A DNA stretch of 64,000 bases from an uncultured Pelagibacteraceae bacterium (GCA_902594235.1 CACJLJ010000001.1:372001-436000); one strand, 5' to 3'. Counted from the stretch's first letter, positions 24,505 through 33,196 are shown. Program-made: numbers and translations. The notes: generated by a model from the letters alone, not told the origin.

Positions 24505-25506
24505 GTGTCTGATCAATTTAAAGCATTAGTTTTAAATCAAGAAGGTGACAATTTTACTAGAGAAGTAAAATCAATAGAAAAAAGTTTTTTAAAACACGGT
24601 GATGTAACTGTAAAAGTTGATTATTCAGATCTAAATTTTAAAGATGGAATGATTTTAAAAAATGGTGGAAGGTTAGTAAAAGAATTTCCACATATTCCTG
24701 GAATTGATTTTTCAGGCACAGTTTTAGATAGTGAAAATTCAAAATTTAAATCGGGTGATGAAGTAATTTTAACTGGATTTAGAGTAGGAGAAATTTTTTA
24801 TGGTGGTTATTCTCAAATAGCAAAAGTCAATGCAGATTTTTTAGTAAAAAAACCAGATGACCTGACAAGTAAACAAACTATGATATTGGGTACTGCGGGT
24901 TTTACATCTTTAATGGCAGCATTTGCAATTAAAGCAAGAGAAGAAATATTACTTGGTGCAAAAGTAAAGGATGTTTTGGTAACAGGAGCAACCGGAGGTG
25001 TAGGAAGTATTGCGGTAATGATCTTAAATAAGATGGGATACAATGTTACTGCAGTCTCAGGAAAAGACTCTAAATCTGATTATTTAAAGTCATTAGGTGC
25101 TAAAAGTGTTCTAAATCGCAATGAATTTGATAAAGATCCTAAGCTCATAGACAAAGGTTTGTGGGATGGAGTTGTAGATACAGTTGGTGGAAAAATCTTG
25201 GCTAACGCTATTGTTCAAACTAATTCAAATGGGATTGTTACTGTTTGTGGAAATGCTAGTACTAATGAACTTAATACAAACGTTATTCCTTTTATGTTAC
25301 GTGGAATTAAACTTTGGGGTATAGACTCTGCGAATTGCAGCATTAAAAGAAGAGAATTTATTTGGGGAGAGGCTGCTAAATTGATTGATTTTGATTTGAT
25401 TGAGAAATCTGTTCAAACTGTAAGTTTGGAGGAGTTAATTGAAACTTATCCTAAAATTTTAAAAGGTGAAATTTCTGGAAGAGTTTTGGTTGATTTAAAT
25501 AAATAA
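24505..25506 (+). CDS. acuI: Acrylyl-CoA reductase type MDR oxidoreductase
   Basis: This 333-residue medium-chain reductase has no zinc-binding Cys. The start is a GTG 2 bases after the folE stop. YSDLNFKDGMILKNGG and FPHIPGIDFSGTV match YhdH/AcuI, and VTGATGGVGSIAV is the NADPH-binding Gly-rich loop. GRVLVDL closes the protein. AcuI reduces acryloyl-CoA to propionyl-CoA, detoxifying acrylate formed from DMSP. A broader quinone-reductase function is possible. The LysR-type regulator gene starts in a one-base overlap with its stop, suggesting local control. Confidence 0.85.
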   Translation: MSDQFKALVLNQEGDNFTREVKSIEKSFLKHGDVTVKVDYSDLNFKDGMILKNGGRLVKEFPHIPGIDFSGTVLDSENSKFKSGDEVILTGFRVGEIFYGGYSQIAKVNADFLVKKPDDLTSKQTMILGTAGFTSLMAAFAIKAREEILLGAKVKDVLVTGATGGVGSIAVMILNKMGYNVTAVSGKDSKSDYLKSLGAKSVLNRNEFDKDPKLIDKGLWDGVVDTVGGKILANAIVQTNSNGIVTVCGNASTNELNTNVIPFMLRGIKLWGIDSANCSIKRREFIWGEAAKLIDFDLIEKSVQTVSLEELIETYPKILKGEISGRVLVDLNK

Positions 25507-26396
25507 TGGACTGGGATAAATTAAAGATTTTTCATGCTGTAGCTGAAGCAGGAAGCTTTACTAATGCAACAATCAATTTAAATTTAAGTCAATCTGCGAT
25601 AAGTCGGCAAATTCAGTCATTAGAACAAGATCTTAAAGTTCAATTATTTGAAAGACATGCAAGAGGTCTTACATTAACAGAAAATGGAGAATATGTTTTT
25701 AAAACAGCTCATGAGGTTATCAGTAAACTTAAAGAAGTTGAAACCTCATTAGGGGATCAAAAAAATAAACCTTCTGGTAAATTAACAATCACAACTGTGA
25801 GAAGCTTTGGAACACATTGGTTAACACCTAGAATTCAAGAATTTATGGGATTAAATCCTGAAATTGAAATTGAACTTATTTTTGAGGATAAAGAATTAGA
25901 TCTAAGCACAAGACAGGCAGATATTGGTATTTTTATGAGGAGACCTAAGCAATTGAATTATATCCAAAAAAAACTAATTGACCTTAAATATTATATTTAT
26001 GGGTCTAATAAGTATTTGGAAAAGAATGGTATGCCAAAAACTATAAATGATTTAAATAAACATAAATTCATCTCTTTTGGAAAGGGAGCTCCGTCACCAG
26101 TATATAATCCAGATTGGGCATTGAAACTAGGTATGCCAGACGGTAAAAAAAGAAAACCTATAATGAAAGTAAATAGCGTAATGGGTTTACTTTTAGCAGT
26201 AGAATCTGGTGTAGGATTGGCTGCATTACCTGAGTATTTAGTAAGTAGCTCAAATAACGTTATTAAAGTATTACCTAAATCTGAGGGACCAATTACAGAA
26301 GCTCATTTTGTTTACCCTCAATCATTAAAAAATACTGCTAGAGTTCAGGCTTTTAGGAACTTTCTATTCAGTAAAATCGGCGACTGGAAATCTTAA
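25506..26396 (+). CDS. LysR-type transcriptional regulator
   Basis: This 296-residue protein has a winged helix-turn-helix in the first 60 residues (FHAVAEAGSFTNATINLNLSQSAISRQIQSLE). The recognition helix is followed by LFERHARGLTLTENG. The remainder is a two-lobed LysR effector domain with TVRSFGTHWLTPRI and SGVGLAALPEYLV. It is fused in translation to acuI by TAATG. LysR proteins usually act on adjacent promoters, but here the gene is last in its run rather than divergent, so its target is not obvious. Effector unknown. Confidence 0.88.
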   Translation: MDWDKLKIFHAVAEAGSFTNATINLNLSQSAISRQIQSLEQDLKVQLFERHARGLTLTENGEYVFKTAHEVISKLKEVETSLGDQKNKPSGKLTITTVRSFGTHWLTPRIQEFMGLNPEIEIELIFEDKELDLSTRQADIGIFMRRPKQLNYIQKKLIDLKYYIYGSNKYLEKNGMPKTINDLNKHKFISFGKGAPSPVYNPDWALKLGMPDGKKRKPIMKVNSVMGLLLAVESGVGLAALPEYLVSSSNNVIKVLPKSEGPITEAHFVYPQSLKNTARVQAFRNFLFSKIGDWKS

Positions 26397-26441
26397 TTCA
26401 TCATTTAAAGCACAACCCAAGGGTGCGACATACTTGCAATT

Positions 26442-26470
26442 GATAATCATTCGCATTGCGAATAGTTATC
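26442..26470. promoter_or_regulatory. Palindromic iron-box-like operator upstream of fbpA
   Basis: GATAATCATTCGCA (26442-26455) faces TGCGAATAGTTATC (26457-26470) around one central base; 12 of 14 arm positions pair. The GATAAT.ATTCGCA half-sites resemble Fur-type iron boxes (GATAATGATAATCATTATC). The site lies 29 bases upstream of the fbpA ATG at 26499, where it would cover or follow the promoter. Fur is my first guess. Other alphaproteobacterial iron regulators such as Irr or RirA have different motifs. Confidence 0.7.
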
Positions 26471-26498
26471 ATTTTCATTCTAACAAACGAGGAGATTA

Positions 26499-27527
26499 AT
26501 GAAAAAAATAACAATATTGGCATTAATAATGTCTTTATTTGCATCTGCTTTTGCAATCGCAAGTGAAGTAAACATCTTTAATGCTAGGCATTATAAAGCT
26601 GATGGAGAGTTATATGCCAAATTTACAAATAAAACTGGAATTAAAGTTAATCTGATAAATGGAAAATCAGGAGCTCTTGAAAAAAGAATAATTGAAGAGG
26701 GCGCAGATTCTTCTGCAGATCTTTATATTACAGCAGATGCTGGAAGATGTGGTGCTATGGATGCAAAAGGTACGCTTCAAGGTGGTTTAACATCTGCAGC
26801 TATCAAAGCAGCTGTTCCAAAAAGTTTTAGAACAAGCAAATGGGTTGGAATAGCAAAAAGAGCTAGAATAATTTACTATTCACCAGAAAGAGTTACTGGT
26901 GCAGAATTATCTGGAATGACTTATGAAGGCCTAGCTGATCCGAAATGGAAAGGTAGATTAGTTATTAGAAAGTCTAGTAACATTTACAATAAGTCTCTTG
27001 TAGCTTCATTAATTAAAAATAATGGAAAAGCTGCAACAGCTGCATGGGCTGAAGGGGTTGTTGCTAACATGGCAAGAACACCAACAGGTAATGACAGAGC
27101 TCAAATCATGGCGGTAGCAGCTGGTGAGGCTGATATAGCTGTAGCTAACACTTATTACTTAGCTCTTATGTTATCAGGTAAAAAAGGACCAGAACAACAA
27201 GCGGCAGCTAAAAAAGTTAAAGCTTTCTTCCCTAATCAAAACGATAGAGGAACACATATGAATGTTAGTTGTGCGGCTTTAGTAAAAGGTGCGCCTAATA
27301 AAGCTAATGCTGTTAAGCTTGTAGAGTTTTTACTAACTCCAGAGTCTCAAGAGCATTTTACTAATAATACTTTTGAGTTTCCAATGATTGATGGTGTTTC
27401 ACCAAGTCCATTAGTAGTAAACAACCTAGGATTAGATTTTAAACAAGATATGAAAACTAAACTAGCTTCTTATGGAAAAAATCAAGCTGCTGCAGTCGAG
27501 GTAATGACCGCTGCTGGTTGGAAATAA
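26499..27527 (+). CDS. fbpA: Fe(III) ABC transporter substrate-binding protein
   Basis: This 342-residue precursor has a Sec signal peptide to about residue 21 (FAIAS). The mature start EVNIFNARHYKADGELYAKF and the later ANTYYLALML, with the two adjacent iron-binding Tyr, mark the FbpA/FutA ferric-binding family. DLYITADAGRCGAMDAKG is another family block. A strong GAGGAG ribosome site lies 8 bases before ATG. It is preceded by the iron-box palindrome and overlaps a tiny Cys-rich ORF by one base. The permease and ATPase genes come later, after a peroxiredoxin gene. Confidence 0.93.
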   Translation: MKKITILALIMSLFASAFAIASEVNIFNARHYKADGELYAKFTNKTGIKVNLINGKSGALEKRIIEEGADSSADLYITADAGRCGAMDAKGTLQGGLTSAAIKAAVPKSFRTSKWVGIAKRARIIYYSPERVTGAELSGMTYEGLADPKWKGRLVIRKSSNIYNKSLVASLIKNNGKAATAAWAEGVVANMARTPTGNDRAQIMAVAAGEADIAVANTYYLALMLSGKKGPEQQAAAKKVKAFFPNQNDRGTHMNVSCAALVKGAPNKANAVKLVEFLLTPESQEHFTNNTFEFPMIDGVSPSPLVVNNLGLDFKQDMKTKLASYGKNQAAAVEVMTAAGWK

Positions 27528-27697
27528 TGAAAGAAAAAAAGAAATTTATGTCTAATATTGATTTAAATAAATCTTCTAAAGCATGTTCCCCATGTCATTT
27601 AGAATGTGAAAAGATCAATAAAAGAATAAATGACAGAAAACTTTCAAAAATTGAAACTAAGGAAGTTCCGCATCTCCTTAAAGTATTTAATTTTTAG
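27527..27697 (+). CDS. Small Cys-rich protein translationally coupled to fbpA
   Basis: This 56-residue ORF has its ATG overlapping the fbpA stop by one base (TAATG), so translation is probably coupled. It is basic and soluble, with the compact motif CSPCHLEC at residues 20-27, three Cys and one His suited to binding a metal or iron-sulfur cluster. The rest is Lys-rich, with a final LLKVFNF. I do not recognise a family. A second in-frame ATG at codon 8 is an alternative start. Its place right after an iron-binding protein under an iron-box-like site suggests an iron-related role, which is inference. Confidence 0.55.
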   Translation: MKEKKKFMSNIDLNKSSKACSPCHLECEKINKRINDRKLSKIETKEVPHLLKVFNF

Positions 27698-27704
27698 TTT
27701 TCTC

Positions 27705-27830
27705 CAGAGAGTCCATGCTTTGGTTGGTGTCTCCTTCCTGAAGCATGGACTTTTAGAAGAAATTTTTCTTCTGTTGAAGGAGTGTTCACTGTGATCAAGA
27801 TGTCTCCTTAATTATGATGAACACTCTTTG
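27705..27830 (+). ncRNA. Structured element: two stem-loops displaying TGTCTCCTT
   Basis: AGTCCATGCTT (27710-27720) pairs perfectly with AAGCATGGACT (27741-27751) around a 20-base loop, followed by TTTT. Next, AGAAGAA pairs with TTCTTCT (27755-27772). Then AAGGAGTGTTCA (27777-27788) pairs with TGAACACTCTTT (27818-27829; 12 pairs, one G-U) around a 29-base loop. The two big loops share TGTCTCCTT, the complement of a Shine-Dalgarno sequence. It lies between the fbpA unit and the peroxiredoxin start at 27849. It could be a terminator plus 5' leader, or a small RNA with anti-SD loops. The assignment as ncRNA is inference. Confidence 0.5.
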
Positions 27831-27848
27831 AACAGAAAAAAATTAAAA

Positions 27849-28397
27849 ATGAAAGCTGGATACAAATTAGATAAGGTAACCTTTAAATTAAGAGAAGGTG
27901 ATAAAGCAAGTAGTCATAATGAATGTCCAATTGGTGGAAGATGGATTGAAAAGACTACTGATGATTTTTTTAGAAATAAGCGAGTTGTTTTATTTAGTTT
28001 ACCGGGTGCTTTTACACCAACATGTTCTTCACTGCAACTGCCAGGATTTGAAAATAATTGTGAGCGTTTTAAAAAATTAGGTATAGATGAAATTTATTGT
28101 TGCTCAGTAAACGATGCATATACAATGAATGCTTGGTCAGAAAAAATGAGGATTAAAAATGTAAAACTCATACCAGATGGCAATGGTTATTTCACAAAAC
28201 AGATGGGAATGTTAGTTTCTAAAGATCATTTAGGTTTTGGTAACAGAAGCTGGAGATATATGGCTGTAATTACCGATGGGATAGTTGAAAAATGGTGGGA
28301 AGAACCAGGAATAAACAATGATGGATCGGATGATGATCCTTACATTGAAACTATGCCAGAAAAATGTTTGGAATATCTTGCGTCAGGTAGTGAGTAA
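27849..28397 (+). CDS. Prx5-type peroxiredoxin
   Basis: The protein is 182 residues from ATG 27849; an in-frame TTG at 27828 adds seven residues but lies inside the upstream hairpin. The peroxidatic Cys is in PGAFTPTCSSLQLPGF, the Prx5-type signature, and the Arg-containing NRSWRYMAVI block follows. These enzymes reduce hydrogen peroxide and organic peroxides, usually with glutathione or thioredoxin. The gene sits between the iron-binding protein and the iron permease, an arrangement that would couple iron uptake to peroxide protection. No clear ribosome site is visible upstream. Confidence 0.88.
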   Translation: MKAGYKLDKVTFKLREGDKASSHNECPIGGRWIEKTTDDFFRNKRVVLFSLPGAFTPTCSSLQLPGFENNCERFKKLGIDEIYCCSVNDAYTMNAWSEKMRIKNVKLIPDGNGYFTKQMGMLVSKDHLGFGNRSWRYMAVITDGIVEKWWEEPGINNDGSDDDPYIETMPEKCLEYLASGSE

Positions 28398-28437
28398 ATC
28401 TATTCATTAAACTTAAATTAATATATAAATCGCCAAA

Positions 28438-30063
28438 ATGTTTAAAAATTTTAATATCTGGTTTGTTATATCAATAATAATTTCCTCATTTGTTTTAATT
28501 CCAATTCTTACAGTTTTTTCAAGTTTTTTTGATGATACTTCAGAATACTATGAACTATTAAAGAATACATTTTTAATAGAATATATCTTTAATTCTTCAG
28601 TTTTATTATTCAGTGTGCTCGTACTAACATTTTTAATAGGCACAGGATCAGCTTATCTAGTATCATTTTATGAGTTTCCACTAAGTAATTTTTTCAAATG
28701 GGCACTTATCTTATCATTTGCAGTTCCACCTTATATTTATGCTTATTCTTTAACAGCATTTTTTGAAAATTATGGTACTGCATATGCAATTTTAAAAAAT
28801 TTATTTGGAGATGGTAATTATAATCAGAGTATACCCAAATTTGATGGAATGTTTGGTGCAATATTATCAATAACATTTTCTTTATATGCATATGTATATA
28901 TTCTTGCGAGAGCATCTTTTTTATATCAATCGCAAAATTTAATCGATTTAGGTAAAAATCTTGGATTTTCAAAATTTAAATCATTTTACAAAATTATATT
29001 ACCATCTGCTCGCCCAGCCATAGTTGCCGGGTTATCATTAGTTGCAATGGAAACATTAGCAGAGTTCGGAGCAGTTGATTTTTTTTCAATCAATACTTTA
29101 ACAACTGGTATCTATAATTCTTGGATAGCTTTTGATGATTTGGCATTCGCAAATCGATTATCTTTTTTTCTTTTATTATTTATATTCGCATTATTTATTT
29201 TAGAAAATTTGTCTAGAAAAAATGCAAAATATCATTTCAATACAAGAGAAGGATTAAAGCAAAAAGAGAAATTAAAACTTTATGGTACAAAATCTTATTT
29301 AGCTTTTATGTTTTGTTTTATAATATTTTTTTTGAGTTTCCTTTTTCCTTTAAGCCAAATGTTGTATTGGACAATTAAATTCCCAGAAAACTTTTTTGAT
29401 ATTAAAATATTTGAACTTTTAATGAACACTATCTATTTAGTCACTATTTCAAGTTTTATTTTAATATCATTTTCACTTATTTCTAATTATGGCAATAGAG
29501 TTTCTAAGAATAAAATTTTAAATACTTTATCTACATTATCAATATCAGGTTATGCTATTCCTGGAGTAATTTTAGCAATTGCTTTTATTACTTTCATAGC
29601 CTGGTTTGATGAAAGTGTGATTAAATCATTTGGTATTTTATCTATTAAAAAAATATTTATAGGTTCTATTTTAGGATTAGTTATAGTTTATTTCGTAAGA
29701 TTTTATTCGTTAGCATTTAATGGAATTAAATCTGGATATGAAAAAATTAATATTTCAGTTGATGAAAGTTCTTATTTATTAGGTTATTCTAAAAGAAAAA
29801 CTTTCATGAACATACACATTCCTTTTTTGCGTAATTCACTTTTATTTATTGTTATTTTAATTTCGCTTGAAATTATCAGGGAATTACCAATAACTTTGAT
29901 ATTAAGGCCTTTTAACTTTGAAACATTTGCAACTACGGCTTATATTTCTGCCTCAGAGGATTTATTAGAGGCTGCAGCGGTACCTTCATTATTTTTAATT
30001 TTAATCGCTGCTTTCTTTATTATAATAAGTTCTAAATATATATTAAGAGATAATGAAAAATAA
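28438..30063 (+). CDS. fbpB: Fe(III) ABC transporter permease (double-module)
   Basis: This 541-residue inner-membrane protein has about 12 helices in two homologous halves. Each half has a BPD-type EAA loop: LGKNLGFSKFKSFYKIILPSARP in the first and YLLGYSKRKTFMNIHIPFLRN in the second. This is the FbpB/FutB layout in which one chain supplies both permease domains. LETLAEFGAVDFFSINTLTTGIY-like sequence after the first EAA loop is characteristic of ferric transporters. It overlaps the ATP-binding gene by 11 bases. Together with fbpA and fbpC it imports ferric iron from the periplasm. Confidence 0.92.
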   Translation: MFKNFNIWFVISIIISSFVLIPILTVFSSFFDDTSEYYELLKNTFLIEYIFNSSVLLFSVLVLTFLIGTGSAYLVSFYEFPLSNFFKWALILSFAVPPYIYAYSLTAFFENYGTAYAILKNLFGDGNYNQSIPKFDGMFGAILSITFSLYAYVYILARASFLYQSQNLIDLGKNLGFSKFKSFYKIILPSARPAIVAGLSLVAMETLAEFGAVDFFSINTLTTGIYNSWIAFDDLAFANRLSFFLLLFIFALFILENLSRKNAKYHFNTREGLKQKEKLKLYGTKSYLAFMFCFIIFFLSFLFPLSQMLYWTIKFPENFFDIKIFELLMNTIYLVTISSFILISFSLISNYGNRVSKNKILNTLSTLSISGYAIPGVILAIAFITFIAWFDESVIKSFGILSIKKIFIGSILGLVIVYFVRFYSLAFNGIKSGYEKINISVDESSYLLGYSKRKTFMNIHIPFLRNSLLFIVILISLEIIRELPITLILRPFNFETFATTAYISASEDLLEAAAVPSLFLILIAAFFIIISSKYILRDNEK

Positions 30064-31117
30064 AAATTTTTTTGAAATAAAGAATGTTGATTTTTATGCT
30101 GGTGGAAACCCTAAGGTAAAAAACGTTTCTTTTTCAATTGAAAATGAAGGAGATATAATTTGTCTTTTAGGACCATCTGGAATTGGAAAAACCACAATAT
30201 TAAGAACTATTGCCGGTTTAGAAAAAATTAATGATGGATCAATTTCTTTAAATGGAAATTTGATTTCATCAAAAGAAATTAATGTTGAGCCTGAAGATAG
30301 AAATATTTCTCTTGCGTTTCAAGATAACAGTTTATTTCCTCATTATAGTGTTGAAAAAAATATATTGTTAGGAGCTGAAAGAAATAAAGGAAAGAAAGAT
30401 AAAAAGCTTAATTTAAAAGAAATAGTTGATTTACTTGATATTTTTAACATATTAAATAAATATCCTCATCAGATTAGCGCAGGAGAGGCACAAAGAGCAT
30501 CATTAGCAAGATCTCTCATAACACAACCTGATCTTTTGTTATTAGATGAGCCTTTATCCAATGTTGATCAAAGTTTTAAAGAAGAAATTCAGGTTAGACT
30601 CAAGAAAATCTTAAATAAATTAAAAATTACAACAATTATAGTTACTCACGATTCTTATGAGGCATTTTACTTAGGAACCAAATGTGGAATTATTCTAGAT
30701 CAACAGCTTAAACAGTTTGATGACCCCTATAAAGTTTATCATTTCCCTAATTCAGTTGAGGTGGTAAATTTTTTAAATAGAGGTATTTTAATCCCTGCTA
30801 AAGTTACAGGTAAAAATACTTTAGAAAATTGGGATTTAGGTACAATTGAAGGTAATTTTATAAAAGAATATCCTAAAGGTGCAAATGTACAATTACTACT
30901 TCAACCAGAAGATCTTGAGCATGACGACAAAAGTAATTTGAAACTTGAAGTAGTTGATAGAAAATTTAGAGGAACTAACTTTATTTATACCCTCAAAACA
31001 CCTAGCAATACCTTAATACCAGTATTTGTACATTCACATCATATTCACCAACATGAAGTTGATGAAAAATTTGGTATTAAAAGACCAATTCATATTGATC
31101 ATATAGTTTGCTTCTAA
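30053..31117 (+). CDS. fbpC: Fe(III) ABC transporter ATP-binding protein
   Basis: This 354-residue ATPase has Walker A GPSGIGKTT at 40-48, a Q-loop LAFQDNSLFPH, Walker B LLLLDEPLSNVD and switch THDSYEA. The signature is ISAGEAQRASLARSL rather than the usual LSGGQQQR, a variant of the C-loop in which Gly-Gly becomes Ala-Gly. A TOBE-like C-terminal domain (about 230-354) resembles FbpC regulatory domains. The start lies within the last codons of fbpB, so the two are translationally coupled. Confidence 0.9.
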   Translation: MKNKNFFEIKNVDFYAGGNPKVKNVSFSIENEGDIICLLGPSGIGKTTILRTIAGLEKINDGSISLNGNLISSKEINVEPEDRNISLAFQDNSLFPHYSVEKNILLGAERNKGKKDKKLNLKEIVDLLDIFNILNKYPHQISAGEAQRASLARSLITQPDLLLLDEPLSNVDQSFKEEIQVRLKKILNKLKITTIIVTHDSYEAFYLGTKCGIILDQQLKQFDDPYKVYHFPNSVEVVNFLNRGILIPAKVTGKNTLENWDLGTIEGNFIKEYPKGANVQLLLQPEDLEHDDKSNLKLEVVDRKFRGTNFIYTLKTPSNTLIPVFVHSHHIHQHEVDEKFGIKRPIHIDHIVCF

Positions 31118-31134
31118 TAAAAACCTTTTAGAAA

Positions 31135-31830
31135 ATGAAAAGTAATCTTAAAGTTTTTTTGAAAGGGATACTAGATGTTAGTCCATTAATGATCCCAGTA
31201 GTTCCCTTTGGTCTTATTTTTGGAGTTCTTGCAATTGATGTTGGATTTAGTCCAGTAGAAACAATGGGAATGTCATTAATAGTTTTTGGTGGTGCCTCTC
31301 AGATAGTTCTTTTACAATTATTTTCTGGAGGAGCATCATCTTTAGTAATTATTAGCTCAGTTGGCGCTGTTAACTCACGTCATTTACTTTATGGAGCTGT
31401 TGTATCTGAACATTTATCGGATTTAAGATTAATTTGGAAAATTATTATTTCATATTTTTTAATAGATCAGGCATACGCAATATCAAATGAGTATTTAAAA
31501 AAAAATAAAGATCAAAATAGATATTTTCATTTAGTTGGTGCTGGTGCAACTTGTTGGGTAATTTGGCAATCAACTACTTTTTTAGGAATAATACTAGGTG
31601 CAGCAATACCAGAAAAACTTGGTTTAAGTTTTGCTGTTCCTTTAACATTTTTAGCACTTTTAGTAAATGATTTTAGAAAATTTATAAATGTTATTGTAAT
31701 AATTGTTTCAGGTTTGGTGGCTACACTTGGTTATAATTATATTCCTTTCAAAGCCTACGCAATAGTAGCTGGTTTAACAGGTTTAATTGCAGCCATGATA
31801 TTAACGAAAATGGTTAAAACAAATGAGTAA
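31135..31830 (+). CDS. azlC: AzlC family branched-chain amino acid exporter, large subunit
   Basis: This 231-residue membrane protein has about seven hydrophobic helices. MIPVVPFGLIFGVLAID and MSLIVFGGASQIVLLQL, followed by AVNSRHLLYGA, are the AzlC/YgaZ signature. With AzlD it exports branched-chain amino acids such as valine, and sometimes other metabolites. It follows fbpC by 17 bases and so may be transcribed from the iron promoter, although no functional link is evident. It overlaps azlD by 8 bases. Confidence 0.92.
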   Translation: MKSNLKVFLKGILDVSPLMIPVVPFGLIFGVLAIDVGFSPVETMGMSLIVFGGASQIVLLQLFSGGASSLVIISSVGAVNSRHLLYGAVVSEHLSDLRLIWKIIISYFLIDQAYAISNEYLKKNKDQNRYFHLVGAGATCWVIWQSTTFLGIILGAAIPEKLGLSFAVPLTFLALLVNDFRKFINVIVIIVSGLVATLGYNYIPFKAYAIVAGLTGLIAAMILTKMVKTNE

Positions 31831-32137
31831 TTGGGCTTTAATAATATATTGTGGATTGATTACCTATCTTACAAGATTTTCAATGATAGCATTGATAAAA
31901 AAAGAAATGTTTAATGACAGGATAAGGGAGGTTTTGTCTTATGTACCTTCCGCAATATTTCCAGCAATAATATTTCCAGCAATTTTTTTAGACAACTCAG
32001 GTTCAATTTTAATTGAAGATAATCCAAAAATTATGGCAGCATTAATTGCTACATTAATTGGAATTTTTTCAAGAAGTATAATTGCGACAATATTTTCAGG
32101 TTTAGCATCTTATTGGTTTTTAATTTTTGTAGTATAA
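31823..32137 (+). CDS. azlD: AzlD family exporter, small subunit
   Basis: This 104-residue protein has three to four helices. The opening ALIIYCGLITYLTRFSMIAL and the Pro-rich LSYVPSAIFPAIIFPAIFL are typical of AzlD/YgaH, the obligate partner of AzlC. The 8-base overlap with azlC supports coupled synthesis of the two subunits. Seven bases after its stop a thioredoxin-like gene begins, continuing the same run. Confidence 0.9.
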   Translation: MSNWALIIYCGLITYLTRFSMIALIKKEMFNDRIREVLSYVPSAIFPAIIFPAIFLDNSGSILIEDNPKIMAALIATLIGIFSRSIIATIFSGLASYWFLIFVV

Positions 32138-32144
32138 AAAAATT

Positions 32145-32513
32145 ATGAAAAAATTTTTTATATATATATTTTTAGTTTTATCATTTAGTTCAAATGTGTT
32201 TGCAAAAGAAACAACTTTCAAAAAAGAGCTATTTGATAAAGCTCAAGCAGACGGCAAAGTTGTAATAGTTAGTTCTTGGATAAAGTATTGTTCATCTTGT
32301 GCTAGTCAAATGAAAGTATTAGATAAAGCCAAAAATGATTTTGATAACATTGAATATTTTGCGTTTGATGTGACGAATAAAGAAATAGCAGAATTATTTG
32401 ATGTACAGTACCAAACCACGCTTTTAATTTTTAAAGACAAAAAGTTAGTTTACAGAAGTATTGGTGAGACAACTAAAGATCTGATTTATAAAGCTATTCA
32501 GTCTTCAATTTAG
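32145..32513 (+). CDS. Periplasmic thioredoxin-like protein (DsbD gamma-like)
   Basis: This 122-residue precursor has a Sec signal peptide cleaved near VFAKE (residue 20). The redox motif CSSC lies in WIKYCSSCASQMKVLDKA, followed by YFAFDVTNKEIAELFDVQYQT and the cis-Pro position TTLLIF. The layout matches the C-terminal thioredoxin domain of DsbD, here as a free exported protein. The residue before the cis-Pro region is Thr-Thr rather than Thr-Pro, so the cis-proline may be missing. It probably carries reducing power in the periplasm. Confidence 0.72.
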   Translation: MKKFFIYIFLVLSFSSNVFAKETTFKKELFDKAQADGKVVIVSSWIKYCSSCASQMKVLDKAKNDFDNIEYFAFDVTNKEIAELFDVQYQTTLLIFKDKKLVYRSIGETTKDLIYKAIQSSI

Positions 32514-32515
32514 AT

Positions 32516-33196
32516 TTAAGCTCCTAATTTTATATTTCTAGAGACATTAGTCTCAAGTTCAGCTGGTTTTTTTAAATCTAAATTGTTCATAATTTCAATA
32601 TATTCATCAACACTCTTAACTTGTAATCTTGGATTTTGTTTCTTTTCTTTTCCAATAGTACTCACTTTTTCACCTTTATAATCATGTGCAGGATATAAAA
32701 GTGTTTCCTCAGGTAATTTTAAAAGTTTATTAAATATTGAATTATAAGCATCTTTAGCATTACCATTTTGAAAATCAGTTCTACCAGTCCCATTAATTAA
32801 CAAAGTGTCTCCTGAAAAAAGATAGTTATTCATTAAAAAACTATAACTATCGGAAGTGTGTCCAGGAGTATATATTGCTCTAATTTTAAGATTATCTAAA
32901 TTTATATAATCATCATCTTTTACTTTTATTTCTACTGACTCTGCAGGGGTATGAGACCCCATGATTGTTGTGCATTTTGTTATATCTTTAAGTTTAGAGG
33001 CACCAGTCACATGATCAGCATGAATATGAGTATCAATTACTTTTACCAATTTTAAATCTAATTCTTTTAGAATATTAATATATCCATTAACATTTTCCAA
33101 AACTGGATCAATTATTAAAGCCTCTCTTCCATTACCAGACGAAATCAAATAAGTATAAGTTGAGGATTTAGAATCAAATAATTGTTTAAAAATCAT
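32516..33196 (-). CDS. MBL-fold persulfide dioxygenase-like hydrolase
   Basis: This 226-residue metallo-beta-lactamase fold protein has the HxHxDH core in THIHADHVTGA, then YTPGHTSDSYSF, SGDTLLINGTGRTDFQNG and LYPAHDYKG. The GTGRTDFQ.G segment is characteristic of ETHE1/persulfide dioxygenase rather than glyoxalase II. Such enzymes oxidise glutathione persulfide to sulfite with a mononuclear iron, which fits the organosulfur theme of the window. The convergent end is 2 bases from the thioredoxin-like gene. It is divergent from the blue-copper gene at 33266. Confidence 0.82.
   Translation of the reverse strand: MIFKQLFDSKSSTYTYLISSGNGREALIIDPVLENVNGYINILKELDLKLVKVIDTHIHADHVTGASKLKDITKCTTIMGSHTPAESVEIKVKDDDYINLDNLKIRAIYTPGHTSDSYSFLMNNYLFSGDTLLINGTGRTDFQNGNAKDAYNSIFNKLLKLPEETLLYPAHDYKGEKVSTIGKEKKQNPRLQVKSVDEYIEIMNNLDLKKPAELETNVSRNIKLGA

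Noticed and set aside
27694..27798. 34-residue ORF on the minus strand starting with TTG after AAGGAGACATC
   Set aside because: A good ribosome-site word precedes it, but it lies entirely within the twin-hairpin element and has no family; I treat the words as loop sequence of the plus strand.
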